From Pantoea nemavictus (lineage in GTDB: Bacteria; Pseudomonadota; Gammaproteobacteria; Enterobacterales; Enterobacteriaceae), in NCBI RefSeq assembly GCF_037479095.1, contig NZ_JBBGZW010000002.1:248001-312000 (forward strand): 64,000 bases of DNA, read 5' to 3'. Position numbers and translations under genes: made by a program. The notes beneath the pieces are model-generated. The model ran no database searches. It worked only from the letters and a program-made list of their open reading frames with translations, and was not told where the DNA came from. This document shows positions 54,672 to 63,796 of the stretch, piece by piece (the stretch's first letter is position 1; each line of letters opens with the position of its first letter).

Positions 54672-55820
54672 ATGGCAAATAACCTGCCGTTCCTGGCTGA
54701 AATATTGCCGGTGGTCACTCGCGCGTTAGAAAAAGATGCCGAACAGGTTGATCGCAGCGGCGAATTCCCTAAAGCGGCATTCAGCGTATTGCAGCAACAG
54801 GGTTTGCTGCATTTTGCATTGCCGCTTGAATTAGGTGGTGGCGGCGGAAACCTGATTGATTGCCGGACGATCGTGCAGGCGGTGGCACGCGGTGAACCTT
54901 CCGCCGCGCTAATCCTCATTATGCAGTACCTCCATATACGTCGCCTCGACGACACCTCAAGCTGGCCGGAAGCAATACGGCGCAAAGTGGCGGCGAGCGT
55001 GATTGCTGAAGGTGCGTTGATCAATGCGCTGCGCGTCGAACCCGAGTTGGGCACGCCGGCGCGCGGCGGATTGCCCGCCACCCGCGCCCGCCGCACATCT
55101 GAGGGCTGGCGCATCAGCGGCGAGAAGATTTACTCCACCGGCAGCTATGGGCTGAGCTGGATGCTGGTGTGGGCCAGCAGCGATGATGCCGATCCGCTGG
55201 TCGGCGGCTATCTGGTGCCCGCCCACGCGCCTGGCATTACGATTATCGATGAGTGGGATCACCTCGGCATGCGGGGCACCTGCAGCCATCGCGTGGTGTT
55301 GAATGACGTGCTGATCCCGCTTGACCACGCGGTTAACGTGGCGCCGTGGAGCGAGCCGCGAGCCGGCCTGAATGAAGAGGAAGCGCTGTGGATGGCGGTG
55401 CTGCTCGGCTCGCTATACGACGCGATTGCGCAGAGCGCGCGTGACTGGTTTATCACCTTTTTACAGCAGCGGGCGCCTGCCAATCTGGGCGCGCCACTGG
55501 CTTCACTGTCGCGCTTTCATGAGCTGGTGGGTCGCATCGATACACTGCTGTTCACCAATCAAACCCTGCTGAGCAGCGCCGCACACGGCCACATCGCCAG
55601 TGGACATGCCGCGCAAATCAAACAGGTGGTGACCGAAAACGCCATTCGCAGCGTGCAGCTGATGGTGGAGAGCATCGGCAATCACGCCTTAACGCGCCAC
55701 CATCCGTTACAACGTCACCTACGCAACGTGTTGTGCGGTCGCATCCACACGCCGCAGGATGACGCCATTTTCACTTCTGTGGGCAAAGCGGCGCTTTCTG
55801 CTAAGAGGGGTTCAGCATGA
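54672..55820 (+). CDS. Acyl-CoA dehydrogenase-like flavoprotein (DszC/SfnB family)
   Basis: A 382-residue acyl-CoA-dehydrogenase-fold protein. It has the N-terminal helix domain, mid strand block SGEKIYSTGSYGLSWMLVWAS and the C-terminal four-helix domain. DEWDHLGMRGTCSHRVVLNDV is typical. The DszC/SfnB subgroup are FMN-dependent monooxygenases acting on sulfides, sulfones or similar compounds. It is divergent from the orphan SsuA-like binding protein, with ~200 nt between, and so probably shares its inducer. Confidence 0.85.
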   Translation: MANNLPFLAEILPVVTRALEKDAEQVDRSGEFPKAAFSVLQQQGLLHFALPLELGGGGGNLIDCRTIVQAVARGEPSAALILIMQYLHIRRLDDTSSWPEAIRRKVAASVIAEGALINALRVEPELGTPARGGLPATRARRTSEGWRISGEKIYSTGSYGLSWMLVWASSDDADPLVGGYLVPAHAPGITIIDEWDHLGMRGTCSHRVVLNDVLIPLDHAVNVAPWSEPRAGLNEEEALWMAVLLGSLYDAIAQSARDWFITFLQQRAPANLGAPLASLSRFHELVGRIDTLLFTNQTLLSSAAHGHIASGHAAQIKQVVTENAIRSVQLMVESIGNHALTRHHPLQRHLRNVLCGRIHTPQDDAIFTSVGKAALSAKRGSA

Positions 55821-55946
55821 CTACTTTTAGGAGTGGTGCGCTCCAGATGTTGTAGGGTGCGCATTTAGATATGACCGGGCTGATGAGTTACAGATTAAAC
55901 CGGGCACATAGGTAACATATTGATGCTCAGTCGAGCCTGGGTCGGT

Positions 55947-55974
55947 GCTGGGTGCACAATCCTGCACACCCAGC
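55947..55974. terminator. Hairpin between DszC-like gene and fhuE
   Basis: GCTGGGTG and CACCCAGC pair, followed by ATTTTC on the plus strand. It lies between convergent genes and may terminate either. Confidence 0.4.
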
Positions 55975-55981
55975 ATTTTCA

Positions 55982-58177
55982 TCAGAAACGATAGGTCGCG
56001 GAGACGGAGAAGTTACGTGGATCGCCGTAAACGATGCCGCCGTTACTCACGTTGGTGTCGTACTCTTTGTCGAACAGGTTGTTGATATTTGCCTGCAGCG
56101 AGACGTTTTTGGTTACGTCATAGCGTGCGAACAGATCCACCACCGTGTAGCTGCCCTGACGTGCACGCCAGGTACCGTTGCCGTCTGGTCCGCCGATATC
56201 GCCGTAGGTTTTCGACTGCCAGGTTGCACCGCCACCCAAGGTCAGCTGATCCAGCATCGGCAAGCGATAGCTGGTGAACAGATTGAATGAGGTGCGTGGC
56301 AGATTGGAGTTGTAACGATCGCCATTCGCATCTTCCGCCACATAGCTGGTACCACCGAAGGTCATTTGTAAGTTATCGGTGACTGCGCCGTTCACTTCGA
56401 ACTCTACGCCACGACTCACAACGCCTTTTTTACCAACATAAATCGCATTGCCGGTTTCAGGGTTAGTTTGGCCGGTTGCTTCACCCACGTTATCCAGCTC
56501 GGTGCGGAACACAGAAATAGACGTGGTCAGGCGGCTGTTAAACCAGTCTGATTTCACGCCCGCTTCGTAGTTTTTACCAATCACCGGCGCCAGGTAAGCA
56601 CCTGAAGCATCCTGATAATCCTGCGGCTGGAATACCGAGGTGTAGCTGGCATACGCTGACCAGTTGTCGTAGAAGTCCCAGATCACGCCACCATAAGGCG
56701 TGATGTTGTTCTTCTCCATCTCGGCATTCAGCGTCTGACGATTCCAGTTGGTATAGCGTGCACCGAGAATCACATGTAGCGGATCGGCCAATGAAATGCG
56801 CGTAGCCAGATAGGCAGATTTCTGGCGCACCAGCTGGGTATCTAATGCCGGTTCACGTGGATTCCAGTTGGTCTCTGGATAATCGCCGTTGTAGTCGTTG
56901 AAGTTACCCAACTGCTCTGAGGAGATGTTCTCCCACGAACTAAAGTACTTATTGTCCTGACGGCTGTAGTTAACGCCGATCATCAACTCATGCTGACGGC
57001 CCAACAATTCGTAAGGGCCGCTGGCGAACGCATCCACCGCATCCACTTTACGCTTGCCGGTGTTGTAACCCGTACCGCCGATCACCGGATAGCCGGCGTA
57101 AGAAGAGGATCCCGCACCGGTGGTTTTATCGAAGAAACCATCGATATACAGCTGCTTACTGTCGAGGAACATTTCGTTGTGCGTGCCGTTAAGCGTGATA
57201 TTCCAGCCGTTATCGAAGTTCTGCTGCAGGTTAACAAAGACTTTTTTGTTCTCTTTGTTGTTGTAAGCCCAATCCGGCGCGGTGTTATAACCACGGCGCA
57301 ACTTGGTTTGTGAACCGTCGGTATACCAACGCGGTGAGCCGCCCCACATGGGCGAATCGGTATTCACCTGAGAGAACTCATAGCCGACGGACAACTTGGT
57401 GGCATCGGTAAGATCGGCATCGACCACGCCGTAGACGAACTTCTTGTCTGCGCCGTAACGTTCAATAAAGCTGTTTCTGTCTTCATAGCCCGCCACCAGG
57501 CGTCCACGCACGTTACCTTCGGCGGACAGTGGCGCAGAGAGATCGGCAACATAACGCTGTTTGTTCCAGCTGCCGTAGCTGGCTGAAACGCTGCCAGTAA
57601 ACTCTTTGCTATCGGCGTGCTTGCGCACCATGTTGATTGAGGCTGAGGGATTGCCCGGTCCGGTCAGTAAACCGGTGGCGCCGCGTACCACTTCAACGCG
57701 CTCATACAACGCCATATCGCTCTGCGCATCGCCGAGGTTCCAGCGCGAAGCGAAGGCAGTGGGAATACCATCGGTCATATAGTTGTCGATGGTAAAACCG
57801 CGCGAAAAGTAGTTGGTGCGATCCATATCGGAAGAGACGCCGTGGATGCCGGTGGTATTGGCCAGCACATCATTCAGCGACTGCAGCTGCTGGTCTTCCA
57901 TGCGCTGCTTGCTAACGATCGAAACCGATTGCGGAATATCGCGCGCGGTGAGCGCCATTTTGGTACCGGCGCGTGTGACTGGCACGCTGTAGTCTTTTGC
58001 CGCCTGCTCTTGCTGGTCGGCATTGGCGCTGGCGTCAACGTTCAGCGTTTGTTCTGTGGGCGTGGTTTCAGCTGCTTGCGCGATACCTGACGCAACCAAC
58101 ATAGCCAGTAAAGAGAGACGCAGCGCGCGCTGTGGAGCACTGCCCGGGTTCCTGACGCGCAAATCTTCGCAAAACAT
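55982..58177 (-). CDS. fhuE: TonB-dependent ferric-coprogen/rhodotorulic acid receptor
   Basis: A 731-residue outer-membrane receptor matching E. coli FhuE (729 aa) along its length: AGTKMALTARDIPQSVSIVS, QRMEDQQLQSLNDV, FSRGFTIDNYMTDGIPT, RWNLGDAQSDMALYERVEVV, AGYEDRNSFIERYG, and the C-terminal strand NFSVSATYRF. A signal peptide (SLLAMLVASGIAQAAE) precedes a plug domain and 22-strand barrel. It imports hydroxamate siderophores (coprogen, ferrioxamine, rhodotorulate). A weak Fur-box-like site lies upstream. Confidence 0.93.
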   Translation of the reverse strand: MFCEDLRVRNPGSAPQRALRLSLLAMLVASGIAQAAETTPTEQTLNVDASANADQQEQAAKDYSVPVTRAGTKMALTARDIPQSVSIVSKQRMEDQQLQSLNDVLANTTGIHGVSSDMDRTNYFSRGFTIDNYMTDGIPTAFASRWNLGDAQSDMALYERVEVVRGATGLLTGPGNPSASINMVRKHADSKEFTGSVSASYGSWNKQRYVADLSAPLSAEGNVRGRLVAGYEDRNSFIERYGADKKFVYGVVDADLTDATKLSVGYEFSQVNTDSPMWGGSPRWYTDGSQTKLRRGYNTAPDWAYNNKENKKVFVNLQQNFDNGWNITLNGTHNEMFLDSKQLYIDGFFDKTTGAGSSSYAGYPVIGGTGYNTGKRKVDAVDAFASGPYELLGRQHELMIGVNYSRQDNKYFSSWENISSEQLGNFNDYNGDYPETNWNPREPALDTQLVRQKSAYLATRISLADPLHVILGARYTNWNRQTLNAEMEKNNITPYGGVIWDFYDNWSAYASYTSVFQPQDYQDASGAYLAPVIGKNYEAGVKSDWFNSRLTTSISVFRTELDNVGEATGQTNPETGNAIYVGKKGVVSRGVEFEVNGAVTDNLQMTFGGTSYVAEDANGDRYNSNLPRTSFNLFTSYRLPMLDQLTLGGGATWQSKTYGDIGGPDGNGTWRARQGSYTVVDLFARYDVTKNVSLQANINNLFDKEYDTNVSNGGIVYGDPRNFSVSATYRF

Positions 58178-58752
58178 ACGATTCCTCGATCAACTTATCA
58201 TTATTTTTTTGCGGCACCGCTGCTGACGTCTGCAAGAGGAACGACAGTAAGGAAGCCGTTAAGAAAGCAAATGAGAAATATACGCATTAAGATTTCCAAT
58301 GCAAGAAATTGTTACCGGTTAACTGACACTTTTACACTTATAGAAATGCCTTATTCTTCAACGAGTAATAGTTGAGCAGCGTTATTTTCCGGAATGATTA
58401 CGTTTGGATTTTTGGCAACTCTGTGAAATTGAAAGGATTCTGGTGAGCGGTAAGCTTACCCGCAGCTTATCGATGCATACCTTGCAATGCAGAATCGACC
58501 TCTATGACGACCAAATCATGCCGCTAGCGTAGATTAAATGCATAATAAATGAGCACTGTTAATTATCTTTATAATCAGCCAGGTCAGTAATAAGCCAAAT
58601 AAATTGTGTGACCTGCTGCAAATATAAAGAAATTTCTGGTCGAATGGATATTTTCCGGACAATTCTGTCCTCGCGTAATTATTTTAATTTGAAAAAAAAT
58701 CTCGTAGAATGCGCGCTTTGATACTCGTTAAATAAGTAATAAGGATTTATTC
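58178..58752. other. Divergent promoter region, fhuE / H-NS paralogue
   Basis: 575 nt, AT-rich, with no supported gene. It must hold both promoters, and the H-NS gene is preceded by an A/T-rich track with a run of A (58690-58698). Long AT-rich leaders suit H-NS autoregulation. Confidence 0.55.
58272..58286 (-). promoter_or_regulatory. Weak Fur-box-like site upstream of fhuE
   Basis: TGAGAAA-T-ATACGCA partly matches the 7-1-7 Fur pattern (TGATAAT-N-ATTATCA) with several mismatches. It lies ~95 nt before the fhuE start; fhuE is iron-repressed in relatives. Low confidence. Confidence 0.3.
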
Positions 58753-59148
58753 ATGAGCGATGCACTTAAAGCATTGAACAATCTTCGTACGCTGCGTGCT
58801 CAGGCGCGTGAAATAGAGGTAGCAGCATTAGAAGAGATGCTGGAGAAGTTCGCCGTGGTGGTCGCAGAGCGCCGTGAAGAAGCGGCTGCAGAAACCGCAG
58901 CTCAGCGCGAAAAAGAAGAAAAACTGGCGCTGTATAAAGAGATGCTGATGAAAGACGGCATCGATATTAATGACCTTGCGCAATTAAACCAGCCGGAAAC
59001 TAAAGCTAAACGCGCACCGCGTCCAGCCAAGTATAAATTCATCGATGAGCAGGGTAACGAGAAATTGTGGACCGGTCAGGGCCGCACGCCATCGCCAATT
59101 AAAGCCGCAATGGATGCAGGCGGTTCATTGGATGATTTTCTAATCTGA
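58753..59148 (+). CDS. H-NS/StpA-like nucleoid protein
   Basis: A 131-residue protein. The N-terminal oligomerisation coiled coil is [26 protein letters not shown], followed by a variable linker, then the C-terminal DNA-binding domain [30 protein letters not shown] with the AT-hook-like QGR motif. The end SLDDFLI is shared by E. coli H-NS (which adds KQ) and StpA. It is a full-length paralogue, possibly the silencer for this accessory region. A strong terminator follows. Confidence 0.9.
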   Translation: MSDALKALNNLRTLRAQAREIEVAALEEMLEKFAVVVAERREEAAAETAAQREKEEKLALYKEMLMKDGIDINDLAQLNQPETKAKRAPRPAKYKFIDEQGNEKLWTGQGRTPSPIKAAMDAGGSLDDFLI

Positions 59149-59151
59149 TTT

Positions 59152-59187
59152 AATAAGGTGGATATCACTATCCACCTTATTTTTTTG
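59152..59187 (+). terminator. Rho-independent terminator of the H-NS paralogue
   Basis: A perfect 13-bp stem (AATAAGGTGGATA and its complement) with loop TCAC is followed by TTTTTTG. Confidence 0.92.
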
Positions 59188-59244
59188 TTTAGCATCACGG
59201 TGCGCTTTTACGCGTTTTTTTAACAGCAGCGCTGTTTATTTAAA

Positions 59245-59268
59245 GAGCGCGATAAATCGCGCCGCTAC
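59245..59268. repeat. REP-like half unit
   Basis: GAGCGCGATAAATCGCGCCG ending CTAC: one arm of the GTAGCGGCGC family, without an opposing arm. Confidence 0.7.
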
Positions 59269-59283
59269 AATATCTGCACGTTG

Positions 59284-60483
59284 CTATTTTAGAACGGCAC
59301 ACGCCTGGGCAATTCTTCGCCCTGCTTCACGCACCGTATCAATATCGGTAGCAATCGACAGGCGGAAATATGGCGATAAGCCGTATGCACTTCCGGCAAC
59401 GCCAGATACGCCGCTTTCCAAAAGATAATTCATCACATCCTGTTCGCTCTCAATTTTCTGACCGTCAGGACGCGTTTTGCCCAGCAAACCGGCACAGCGG
59501 CAGAAAATAAAGAAGGCTCCGTCAGGATTGAGCACTTCAATCTCCGGTACCGGCTGCAGCAACGCCATAATCGCGTCGCGACGATCCTGATAAGCCTTGC
59601 GCTGCGGCGGCAGAAAATCGAGTCCGCCATTGAATGCAGCAACCGCAGCGGCCTGGCTGATGGCGCTGGCACCCGAGCTGTTTTGCGACTGCACCACCAC
59701 CATCGCGTCAATCAACGCTTTTGGCCCGGCACCGAAGCCGATGCGCCAGCCGGTCATCGCGTAGGTTTTCGACACGCCACCCACCAGTAAAATACGATCC
59801 GTCAGATCGGGCGCGACGTGCAGCAGGCTGACATGTTCACGACCATCAAACAGAATGTGTTCGTACAGCTCATCCAACATGATCAACACATCAGGGTGAT
59901 CGCGCAGCACCGCCGCCAGTGCGATCAGCTCCTCGGCGCTGTACACCATGCCGGAAGGATTGCCCGGATTGTTTAATACCAGCCAGCGCGTTTTGTCGCC
60001 GATGGCCTGTGCCAGCTGCTGCGGTTGCAGCTTATACTCCTGTTCCAGCGCGCACTCCAGCAGCACGGCTTTTCCGCCGTTAAAACGCACGCTATCCGGG
60101 AAGGTCGGCCAATACGGCACCGGCACAATCACCTCATCGCCATCATTCAGCGTGGCGGCAAAAGCATTGAAAATGATCTGCTTGGCACCATTGGCGATAC
60201 AAATCTGCCCCAACTCATAATCAAGCTGATTTTCACGCTTCAGCTTAGCTAACACCGCGTTACGCAGCGGCGTGGTGCCGTTGGTCGGCGTGTAGCGCGT
60301 TTCACCGGCTTCCATCGCCGCGACCGCCGCCTGACGAATATGCGGCGGGGTATCAAAATCGGGTTCACCGGTGGTGAGATCGAGAATATCGACGCCCTGC
60401 TCTTTCAACTGGCGCGTCAGTTGGCGCGCCGCCGCATTGGCAGAGAGCGACACGGACTGCACACGCTTAGATAAGGTGACCAT
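59284..60483 (-). CDS. Class I/II PLP aminotransferase
   Basis: A 399-residue aminotransferase of the Ib (AspC/ThrA-like) type. Visible are DILDLTTGEPDFDTPPHIR, ANGAKQIIFNAFAA, NNPGNPSGMVY, the PLP lysine in GGVSKTYAMTGWRIG and the C-terminal FRLSIAT. The ATG at 60483 follows AGGAG. Together with the LLM and HcxA-like genes upstream it could transaminate a sulfur amino acid; the substrate is unknown. Confidence 0.9.
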   Translation of the reverse strand: MVTLSKRVQSVSLSANAAARQLTRQLKEQGVDILDLTTGEPDFDTPPHIRQAAVAAMEAGETRYTPTNGTTPLRNAVLAKLKRENQLDYELGQICIANGAKQIIFNAFAATLNDGDEVIVPVPYWPTFPDSVRFNGGKAVLLECALEQEYKLQPQQLAQAIGDKTRWLVLNNPGNPSGMVYSAEELIALAAVLRDHPDVLIMLDELYEHILFDGREHVSLLHVAPDLTDRILLVGGVSKTYAMTGWRIGFGAGPKALIDAMVVVQSQNSSGASAISQAAAVAAFNGGLDFLPPQRKAYQDRRDAIMALLQPVPEIEVLNPDGAFFIFCRCAGLLGKTRPDGQKIESEQDVMNYLLESGVSGVAGSAYGLSPYFRLSIATDIDTVREAGRRIAQACAVLK

Positions 60484-60502
60484 GTAGTGCTCCTGAAGGG
60501 GA

Positions 60503-61807
60503 TTAAACCACCACCGGCAAGCCGAGGTTTTCGCGCAGCGTGGCGAACTCATAATCGTCACGGAACAGGCCACGACGACGCAGTTCCGGAATCACCAGTT
60601 CCACAAACAGATCCAACTGCTCAGACATGATGGCTGGCATGATGTTGAAACCATCTGCGCCCCCCTCTTTCAGCCACAGCTCGAAATCATCGGCGATATC
60701 TTCGGCGGTGCCGACAATCACGCGATGCCCGCGTGAACCCGCAGCCACAGCGGCCAGCTCGCGCAACGTTAGATTTTCGCGCTTCGCCATATCGGTCATC
60801 AATTTGACGCGGCTCTGGTTACCTTCACCCAGCGGCACTTCCGGCACCGGGCCATCCAGCGGATATTGGCTGAGGTCCATGCTGAAGCGCAGCGACAGCT
60901 GACGCAGACCATTTTCAATATCGACCAGCGTGTTCAGCTCTTTCCACAGCGCTTTGGCTTCTTCGCGCGTGCGTCCCACAATCGGCATCACGCCCGGCAT
61001 GATAACCACGTGATCCGGATTACGGCCGGCAGCGATCACCTGATCTTTCTGCGAGCGGTAGAAGGTTTGCGCTTCTTCGAGGCTGGCGGCAGCGGTGAAA
61101 ATCACTTCGGCGGTTTCAGCCGCCAGCTTCTGACCATCGGCTGACGAACCGGCTTCAATGATCACCGGACGCCCCTGCGGTGAACGGGTGATGTTAAGCG
61201 GACCCTGCACCTGGAAGTGTTCGCCCTGGTGATTAATCGGCTGAATTTTTTCATCAACGAAGTAGGCGCCGGTCTCTTTGTTTGGCTGCACCGCGCCCTC
61301 TTCCCAACCGGCCCACAGCTTGTCCGCCACTTCAAGGAATTCGCGCGCCCGCGCGTAGCGCTCGGCGTGATTCGGCATATCGCTACGACTAAAGTTCCGC
61401 GCCACATCGGTAGAGAACGACGTCACCACATTCCACGCGGCGCGGCCGCGGCTGATGTGATCCAGCGAAGAGAAACTGCGCGCCATGGTGAACGGATCGC
61501 TAAAGGTGGTGGAGGCGGTTGCCGCCAGACCAATGCGTTTGGTGTTCACTGCCAGCGCCGACAGCAAGGTTAGTGGTTCGAGGCGAGCCATGGTTGACGG
61601 CAGGCGGTACATGCTGGTGGCCAGCGCATCACCGACGAAGAACAGATCGAATTTGCCCGCTTCGGCTTTTTTGGCGATGGTGATCAGCCAGTCAATATCG
61701 GTGGGATCGCCGAGCTTTTCCGTTAAGCGCCAGCCGCTAACGTGTTGTCCTACCGGTTGTACGAAAAGGCCTAAACGGATGCGGCGTGGTGGTTGTAAAT
61801 TAGCCAT
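60503..61807 (-). CDS. LLM class flavin monooxygenase (NtaA/SnaA/DszA family)
   Basis: A 434-residue FMN-dependent monooxygenase. Family blocks are [57 protein letters not shown] and PVIIEAGSSADGQKLAAETA. It is the fourth LLM gene in the window and a paralogue of 27591. It is 19 nt upstream of the aminotransferase gene and ~30 nt downstream of the dehydrogenase, so the three form a minus-strand operon. Confidence 0.9.
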   Translation of the reverse strand: MANLQPPRRIRLGLFVQPVGQHVSGWRLTEKLGDPTDIDWLITIAKKAEAGKFDLFFVGDALATSMYRLPSTMARLEPLTLLSALAVNTKRIGLAATASTTFSDPFTMARSFSSLDHISRGRAAWNVVTSFSTDVARNFSRSDMPNHAERYARAREFLEVADKLWAGWEEGAVQPNKETGAYFVDEKIQPINHQGEHFQVQGPLNITRSPQGRPVIIEAGSSADGQKLAAETAEVIFTAAASLEEAQTFYRSQKDQVIAAGRNPDHVVIMPGVMPIVGRTREEAKALWKELNTLVDIENGLRQLSLRFSMDLSQYPLDGPVPEVPLGEGNQSRVKLMTDMAKRENLTLRELAAVAAGSRGHRVIVGTAEDIADDFELWLKEGGADGFNIMPAIMSEQLDLFVELVIPELRRRGLFRDDYEFATLRENLGLPVVV

Positions 61808-61839
61808 AAATTTGTCCTGGTGAATAAAAAGTAATGCGT

Positions 61840-62910
61840 TTAAAAGGTGTTCTCGGTCGCCAGCAGCGCCTGCTCCAGCGCATCTGCAGAGATGCGGAAA
61901 GGCAGACGTTCTGCGCTGGCCGCCGGGAATTTGATTTGTTCCGCGATGCTGCGGATCGTCGCCGCGCGATCGCCGGTTAACGGCGCCAGCGTTAACGGCA
62001 TGTCGTAGTCGCGCAGCAGCGCCAGCAGCTCGGCATCCGGCACGCCGTCATGTTCAATCAACGATTGCACTAGCAGGCTATAGCCCACTTTCTCGCCGTG
62101 CAGCCACGCGTGCAGTTCCGGCTGATGCGTCAGGCGATTGTGGATGGCATGGGCAAAGCCCGGCGTCGGTAACACATCGCGCACGCTGTTTGCCAGACCC
62201 GCCAGCACGATATTGGCATCGATGATCTGCACCAGCTCCGGCGTTACTTGCTGCTGTTGATTGGCGGCAACCGCCGCCGCGCCCAGTTGCAGATAGCGAT
62301 CGAGCGCGCGCTTAGCGGTCATCACTTTAAGGTCCAGCGCCAGATCGTGGGGATTGTGACGCTGATAAGGGTAGAACTCGTAATATTTCGCCAGCGCATC
62401 CACGATGCCGGCTTTCAGATACCGCACATCGCTACGCGCAATCACTTCGCTATCCACCAATACCAGATCGGGCATTTTACCCAGCGGCTGGCTGCGAACG
62501 TGTCCGCCCTGCTCGTTGTAAATGATGGCGACCGGCGACCACGCTGCGCAGGTGGCGGCCACGGTAGCAAAGTTGATCACTTTGAGATCGGGCAACTGGC
62601 TGCCCACCGCTTTCGCCGCATCCAGCACGCGTCCGCCACCGATGGCAAACAGCAGTTCTGCGCCCTGCTGCTGCACATTTTGCTTGAGCGTTTCAATCGC
62701 GGCATCGGTGCATTCACCCGGCAGATACTCTATTTCCCAGCGAATACCGTTGGCCTCAAGGCTCTGCGTTAATTCTGGATTGACCGCCTGCCAGGCGCGA
62801 GGAGAAGTAAAGATGCGAATATGTGAGGCATAAGGTTTGATAAATTCACCGGCGCGCGCACGCAATCCGGATTCATGTGCATAAGCACGCGGAGATTTGA
62901 TCGCTAACAC
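61840..62910 (-). CDS. Iron-containing alcohol dehydrogenase family protein (GldA/HcxA-like)
   Basis: A 356-residue dehydroquinate-synthase-like fold. It has the NAD glycine loop IGGGRVLDAAKAVG, VAATCAAWSPVAI, and metal ligands in GIVDALAKYYE (Asp), FAHAIHN (His) and LHGEKVGYS (His). The pattern is closest to E. coli YbdH/HcxA, a 2-oxo-acid-reducing hydroxycarboxylate dehydrogenase whose gene lies next to a methionine aminotransferase. Here an aminotransferase is also linked. The start is GTG at 62910 after GGTGA. It is the first gene of the operon. Confidence 0.85.
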   Translation of the reverse strand: MLAIKSPRAYAHESGLRARAGEFIKPYASHIRIFTSPRAWQAVNPELTQSLEANGIRWEIEYLPGECTDAAIETLKQNVQQQGAELLFAIGGGRVLDAAKAVGSQLPDLKVINFATVAATCAAWSPVAIIYNEQGGHVRSQPLGKMPDLVLVDSEVIARSDVRYLKAGIVDALAKYYEFYPYQRHNPHDLALDLKVMTAKRALDRYLQLGAAAVAANQQQQVTPELVQIIDANIVLAGLANSVRDVLPTPGFAHAIHNRLTHQPELHAWLHGEKVGYSLLVQSLIEHDGVPDAELLALLRDYDMPLTLAPLTGDRAATIRSIAEQIKFPAASAERLPFRISADALEQALLATENTF

Positions 62911-63250
62911 GGCGTCACCCTGATTAAGAATAAGGCTATAACGGATTAAATTAAGATAATTCAGAGGGTTAATACAGAATAGTTATAGCGCTATGTATTT
63001 TCTGCATACTACGGTAAATAACGATTTAAGCAATGCAAAACCCGCGATTTCATTTTCACAAATTCGCATTAGCTTAGTTATTTTTCACATATAGCGCGGG
63101 TTAGCTTTGCTGGTAATCTGACTAGCCTTGTATGAAAGGGTGATGGCGAGCACATTCCGTAGCGGCGCAATTTATTGCGCAATAAATTGCGCCGCTACGG
63201 AATGTGCATGTTTTTTTCTCCGCCAGCTGGCGGTTTTTCCGGGGATATCT
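62911..63250. other. Divergent promoter region, dehydrogenase operon / GNAT
   Basis: 340 nt. It is AT-rich next to the dehydrogenase gene, and a REP palindrome (63151-63206) sits close to the GNAT gene. I see no gene in it. Confidence 0.5.
63151..63206. repeat. REP-like element, 56-bp perfect palindrome
   Basis: CACATTCC-GTAGCGGCGCAA runs to the centre TTATTGCGCAATAA and returns without a mismatch to GGAATGTG. It is the most perfect copy in the window and the best model of the intact IS110 target at 13808. Confidence 0.9.
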
Positions 63251-63796
63251 ATGTCACTTGAATTTCGTCAGGTTAGAGAAGACGAGGTGGAAACCTATCA
63301 GGCGCTGATGCATGCCGCCTATGCACCAACGCTGGCGTTGGGCATCAAGTTTGATGCCGCCACGGCCGATCGCGCTAAAACCCTGCGTCATCTGCAAAGT
63401 CACGGTGTGTATGCGCTGTATGCCCATGACGTGATGGTCTCATCCGTCACCGTGCGCTATCCGTGGGGACCGCTGCCGGGCCCGTTTGGCCTGCCGCATA
63501 TCGGCTGGTTTGGTGCGCATCCCGATTATCCCGGACGCCAATATGGCCGTCAGGTGCAGGATCGCCTTGAGCAGGAGATCCTGCTCGGCAAGCTGCGCGC
63601 CCCCGCCGTTTCGCTCGGCACCGCCACCAGCCATCCATGGCTGATTGAGATGTATAAAAAGCGCGGTTTTCAGCTGATGCACACTACCGATCTCGGCAAA
63701 GGCCACATCACGCAATATATGAAGAAAGTACTGGATGAAGCCGCTCATGATGCGTGGTTAACGCGTCAGGCCGCTCAACAAGGAATTAAAGCATGA
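63251..63796 (+). CDS. GNAT N-acetyltransferase
   Basis: A 181-residue GNAT. It has the N-terminal strand LEFRQVREDEVETYQALMH, acetyl-CoA loop AHPDYPGRQYGRQVQDRLE, and C-terminal LIEMYKKRGFQLMH. The ATG at 63251 follows GGGGATATC; the frame upstream runs through the REP palindrome. Its stop overlaps the ATG of the M20 gene, repeating the GNAT plus M20 pairing of the first operon. Confidence 0.85.
   Translation: MSLEFRQVREDEVETYQALMHAAYAPTLALGIKFDAATADRAKTLRHLQSHGVYALYAHDVMVSSVTVRYPWGPLPGPFGLPHIGWFGAHPDYPGRQYGRQVQDRLEQEILLGKLRAPAVSLGTATSHPWLIEMYKKRGFQLMHTTDLGKGHITQYMKKVLDEAAHDAWLTRQAAQQGIKA

Noticed and set aside
63128..63250. N-terminal extension of the GNAT at 63251
   Set aside because: It is again a translated REP palindrome (AINCAATECA); the ATG at 63251 has its own ribosome site.
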